NCBI GenBank assembly: GCA_002315875.1 | Contig: DCIL01000023.1 | Coordinates: 41,973 to 50,069 of the forward strand | Direction: 5' to 3' | From: Verrucomicrobia bacterium UBA1727 | GTDB lineage: Bacteria > Verrucomicrobiota > Kiritimatiellia > RFP12 > UBA1067 | DNA: 8,097 nt | Shown here: one piece after another, positions 5,721 through 8,097 of the stretch | Numbering within the stretch: position 1 is the stretch's first letter | Layout of the letters: each line of letters opens with the position of its first letter | The notes under the pieces: generated by a model | What the model was told of the DNA's origin: nothing | Database searches by the model: none | The model's input: the letters and a program-made list of their open reading frames with translations, nothing else | Position numbers and translations under genes: made by a program

Positions 5721-6872
5721 TTATTCGGCGGTGAAGCGGTATTCGGTGCGGCTGCGGAAGGTCTCGCCGGGACGCAGCACTGTCGTCGGGAACTCGGGAT
5801 GATTCGGCGAGTCGGGAGCGTGCTGGGTCTCGAGCGCGACACCCGCATACTGAACGTACTTCACGCCAGCGGTCTTCGCATCGAGAGTTCCGTCCATATT
5901 CTGCGCCCCGTACATCTGCATGCACGGCTCGGTGGTGAAGACATCGAGGCGACGGCCGGACAGCGGATCGCGCATCACGCAGGCGAGCTTCATCTCACCC
6001 GTCTTGCCGCGGAGGAAGAAATTGTGATCGTACCAGTGATCCATCTGCGCAATCGACTTCTCCGCCGCCATCCACGCCGCCTTGGAGCCGATCGCACGGA
6101 ACTGGCGGAAATCGAAGCCGGTGCCGGCGACCTTGGCATTGCCGGTCGGAATGAGTCCCTCGTTCGTCACCGTATACTCATCGGAATTGATCATCAGTTC
6201 CTGCTTGAGGCAGTTGCCGCTCGCCTCGCCCGCGAGATTCCAGTACGAGTGATGGGTGAGATTGAGCACCGTCGGCTTGTCCGTAACCGCCTCGTAGTCA
6301 ATCGTCCAGACGTTGTTCGGCATCACGCGATAGGTGACCGTGCAAGTGACCTTGCCGGGAAAGCCCATCTCGCCGTCAGCCGAGACGTAGGTGAGCTGCA
6401 GTCCGGCGCCGCCCGGCACCGCAAACGGCTTCGCCTTCCAGACCTTGGTGTCCCATCCGTCGGGACCGCCATGCAGGTTGCAATGACGCTTCGCCTTGAC
6501 CTCGTTGAGCGGCAGCTGATACTCCTTGCCGTCCAGCGTGAACTTGCCGTCGGCAATGCGGTTGCCGAATCGACCGATCAGCGTGCCCATCGAAAATCCG
6601 TTCTTCTCGTATTCCGCCGCAGTGTTCCAGCCGAGCGTGACATCGGCGAGATTGCCGTGGCGATCGGGAGCATAACAGCGCACGAGGCGCCCGCCGTAGT
6701 CGGTGACCTCGAGCGTAAGGCCGCCGCGCGACTTGAGCGTAAAGAGGCGCGTCATCTGTCCGTTCGAAAGCTTTCCGAACTGGCGCACCGGAGTGTTGTC
6801 GCGGGCGGACGCCACCGCGGCGAGCGCACTGGCCGCCGCAATCATCGCAATCATCAACTTCTTCATCTTCAT
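5721..6872 (-). CDS. galM: Aldose 1-epimerase (mutarotase) with signal peptide
   Basis: Interconverts alpha and beta anomers of hexoses. The 383-residue protein has a signal peptide (MKMKKLMIAM, then an Ala-rich core, cleavage likely after ASA at 21-23), so it is probably periplasmic, unlike the cytoplasmic E. coli GalM. The family signature is clear: FGNRIADGKF (102-111), HGG (134-136) and NLTHHSYWNL (204-213) with catalytic acid His208. DHNF follows at 282-285, and ALETQHAPDSPN (346-357) carries catalytic base Glu348. The C-terminus, LRPGETFRSRTEYRF (366-380), is a natural family end, so the gene is complete. Two starts compete: ATG 6872, or ATG 6866 two codons later, which is better spaced from the Shine-Dalgarno. 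It follows nadA by 23 nt. Export fits use of released sugars alongside the GH2 enzyme; this is inference. Confidence 0.95.
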   Translation of the reverse strand: MKMKKLMIAMIAAASALAAVASARDNTPVRQFGKLSNGQMTRLFTLKSRGGLTLEVTDYGGRLVRCYAPDRHGNLADVTLGWNTAAEYEKNGFSMGTLIGRFGNRIADGKFTLDGKEYQLPLNEVKAKRHCNLHGGPDGWDTKVWKAKPFAVPGGAGLQLTYVSADGEMGFPGKVTCTVTYRVMPNNVWTIDYEAVTDKPTVLNLTHHSYWNLAGEASGNCLKQELMINSDEYTVTNEGLIPTGNAKVAGTGFDFRQFRAIGSKAAWMAAEKSIAQMDHWYDHNFFLRGKTGEMKLACVMRDPLSGRRLDVFTTEPCMQMYGAQNMDGTLDAKTAGVKYVQYAGVALETQHAPDSPNHPEFPTTVLRPGETFRSRTEYRFTAE

Positions 6873-6875
6873 CTT

Positions 6876-6881
6876 TCCTTT
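6876..6881 (-). promoter_or_regulatory. Shine-Dalgarno of the mutarotase gene, favouring the second ATG
   Basis: AAAGGA lies only 3 nt before the first ATG (6872) but 9 nt before the second (6866). Normal spacing is about 5-10 nt, so initiation at 6866 is more likely. That protein would start MKKLMIAMIA and still have a good signal peptide. Confidence 0.7.
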
Positions 6882-6895
6882 CTATGTTCTGAAAT

Positions 6896-7804
6896 TCACT
6901 GAATGGCGAGCATGCGCTCGATGGCGAGACGCGCCTTTGCCGCGATGTCCGGATCAACCATCACCTCGCCCGCACCCGATACGAGCGATGCCTTCACTTT
7001 CTCGAGCGTGATCTTCTTCATGTCCGCACAGCAAAGATTGCCGATCGTCAGGAAGGTCTTTTCGGGATTCTCCTTCTGAAGCCGATGGAGAATGCCTTCC
7101 TCGGTGCCGATGATGAAGGTAGTGACGGACGACTCGCGCACGTAGCGGCACATCCCGCCCGTGGAGAGACACTGGTCCGCCGCCTCGCGGACGGCCTTCG
7201 TGCACTCGGGATGCACCAGCACCGGCGCGGAGATTCCGGCCTCGCGGCGCCCCGCGGCAATATCGCCGAGCGAGAGCGTGTCGTGGATCGGACAGCATCC
7301 CGGCCAGCAATGATAGCTCTCGCCAAGCTTCTTGGAAACATAACCGCCGAGATGTCGGTCGGGAACGAAGATGATCTCCTCACCCTTCAAGGTCGCCATC
7401 ACCTTCTCGGCATTGCCGCTCGTGACGCAAAGATCGCACTCGGCCTTGACCGCCGCGGTCGAATTGACGTAGCATACCGCCTTCGCCCCCGGATACTTCT
7501 CCTTCATCGCGCGCACGTCGGCGGCGGTGACCATATCGGCCATCGGACACCCGGCGGTCGGGTCGGGAATGAGCACCTTCTTGTCCGGATTGAGTATCTT
7601 GGCGGTTTCGGCCATGAAACTCACGCCGCAGAAGACGATGACCGGCGCATCGATCTCGACCGCCTTGCGGGCAAGCTCCAGCGAATCGCCGGTGAAGTCC
7701 GCCGCGTCCTGCACTTCGCCGCGGCAATAGTTGTGAGCGAGAATGACCGCGCCCTTTTCGGACGCCAGGCGTTTCACTTCTTCAATCTGAGCAGAAAAAT
7801 CCAT
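6896..7804 (-). CDS. nadA: Quinolinate synthase
   Basis: Condenses iminoaspartate with dihydroxyacetone phosphate to quinolinate in de novo NAD synthesis, using an oxygen-sensitive 4Fe-4S cluster in the cytoplasm. The 302-residue protein is the short form (similar to the roughly 298-residue Thermotoga enzyme). Three cluster cysteines fit by context and spacing: Cys86 (AGCPMAD), Cys171 (PGCCPIHD) and Cys259 (CCADMK). Substrate-site motifs are AHNYCRGEVQD (23-33), GDS (39-41), NSTAAVKA (114-121), and HPEC (198-201). An in-frame TGA lies 12 nt upstream of the ATG and no other good start is seen. There is no Shine-Dalgarno: the 17 nt before the ATG are the promoter motif and 6 bases after it, so the mRNA is probably leaderless. 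nadB and nadC are not in the window. It is first in the five-gene run ending in the GH2 enzyme. Confidence 0.97.
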   Translation of the reverse strand: MDFSAQIEEVKRLASEKGAVILAHNYCRGEVQDAADFTGDSLELARKAVEIDAPVIVFCGVSFMAETAKILNPDKKVLIPDPTAGCPMADMVTAADVRAMKEKYPGAKAVCYVNSTAAVKAECDLCVTSGNAEKVMATLKGEEIIFVPDRHLGGYVSKKLGESYHCWPGCCPIHDTLSLGDIAAGRREAGISAPVLVHPECTKAVREAADQCLSTGGMCRYVRESSVTTFIIGTEEGILHRLQKENPEKTFLTIGNLCCADMKKITLEKVKASLVSGAGEVMVDPDIAAKARLAIERMLAIQ

Positions 7805-7807
7805 ATG

Positions 7808-7823
7808 CGTATTATATCAAATC
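7808..7823 (-). promoter_or_regulatory. Extended -10 promoter of nadA, overlapping the ribA stop codon
   Basis: The minus strand reads GATTTGATATAATACG, identical over 16 bases to the site before the ABC importer. TGATATAAT is a perfect extended -10, with TATAAT at 7816-7811. Only 6 bases (ACGCAT) separate TATAAT from the nadA ATG at 7804, so the predicted first transcribed base is the A of the start codon or next to it. The first bases of the motif are part of the TGA stop of ribA. No -35 is seen, as expected for this promoter class. Confidence 0.8.
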
Positions 7824-8097
7824 AGAAGATGTGACCCATCTTCTCGCGCTTGGTTTCGAGATAACGGCGGTCGTGGGCGTTGGCGGGAATGACGATCGGC
7901 ACACGCTCGGTGATTTCAAGGCCATAGCCCTCGAGTCCGGCGATCTTGCACGGATTGTTCGTCATCAACCTGAGCGAACGGATTCCGAGATCGACGAGCA
8001 TCTGCGCGCCTTCTCCGTAATCGCGAAGGTCGGGCGCGAAACCGAGCGCGACATTCGCCTCGACGGTGTCCATGCCCTTCTCCTGGAGATGATAGGC
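7822..8097 (-). CDS. ribA: GTP cyclohydrolase II, C-terminal part (RibA or RibBA), 5' end beyond window
   Basis: First enzyme of riboflavin synthesis: opens GTP to a diaminopyrimidine, releasing formate and pyrophosphate. The 91 visible codons read from the edge as AYHLQEKGMDTVEANVALGF and on to the stop. They include DLRDYGEGAQML, LMTNNPCKIAGLEGYGL, ERVPI and a final RRYLETKREKMGHIF, the standard C-terminal segment of the family. The conserved lysine and TNNP motif are intact. The zinc-binding cysteines and catalytic region lie upstream of the window, so it cannot be decided whether this is stand-alone RibA or a RibBA fusion with DHBP synthase; the DTVEAN form is common in RibBA. The Met at 8073-8071 is internal, not the start. 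The stop codon is 17 nt before nadA and overlaps the nadA promoter, with no terminator between them, so some read-through into nadA is possible. Confidence 0.96.
   Translation of the reverse strand, partial: AYHLQEKGMDTVEANVALGFAPDLRDYGEGAQMLVDLGIRSLRLMTNNPCKIAGLEGYGLEITERVPIVIPANAHDRRYLETKREKMGHIF

Noticed and set aside
7822..8073. Separate small gene starting at the Met at 8073
   Set aside because: The frame continues upstream to the window edge with GTP cyclohydrolase II sequence (AYHLQEKG), so this Met is internal to ribA.

Overview
All nine recognisable genes lie on the minus strand, so transcription runs from right to left. The window is coding-dense and GC-rich. It looks chromosomal: there is no transposase, integrase, tRNA, rRNA, CRISPR array or phage gene. 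A lipobox on the solute-binding protein, a signal peptide on the mutarotase, a membrane-bound nucleotide-sugar dehydratase and a secreted-looking glycosidase suggest a diderm, glycan-using bacterium. A PVC-type lineage (Kiritimatiellota, Verrucomicrobiota or Lentisphaerota) is my guess, but this is a weak inference from overall gene flavour and no marker gene is present.

From right to left: (1) the C-terminal part of ribA (GTP cyclohydrolase II), cut by the right edge. (2) A consensus extended -10 promoter overlapping the ribA stop codon, followed by nadA (quinolinate synthase), whose ATG sits where transcription should begin. (3) A very tight run nadA - galM-like mutarotase - N-acetylmuramoyl-L-alanine amidase - short CapD/FlaA1-type dehydratase - glycoside hydrolase family 2 enzyme, with gaps of 23, 3, 3 and 1 nt. 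It reads as one operon joining NAD biosynthesis to cell-wall and surface-glycan functions. (4) A 70-nt gap with a second copy of the same promoter motif (16 identical bases). (5) A polar amino acid ABC importer: lipoprotein solute-binding protein, permease, and ATPase cut by the left edge.

Most of the content belongs to well-known families, and I do not see a clearly new multi-gene system. The most unusual element is a 7-bp tandem repeat of about 13 units between the binding protein and the permease. It supplies the permease's ribosome-binding site. On the coding strand it also makes four evenly spaced GGG runs, a canonical G-quadruplex pattern, ending 11 nt before the start codon. Other points worth checking are a probable leaderless nadA, an amidase with no signal peptide lying in frame behind the stop codon of an exported mutarotase, a dehydratase lacking the usual central domain, and a GUS-like hydrolase that lacks the NxK glucuronate motif.
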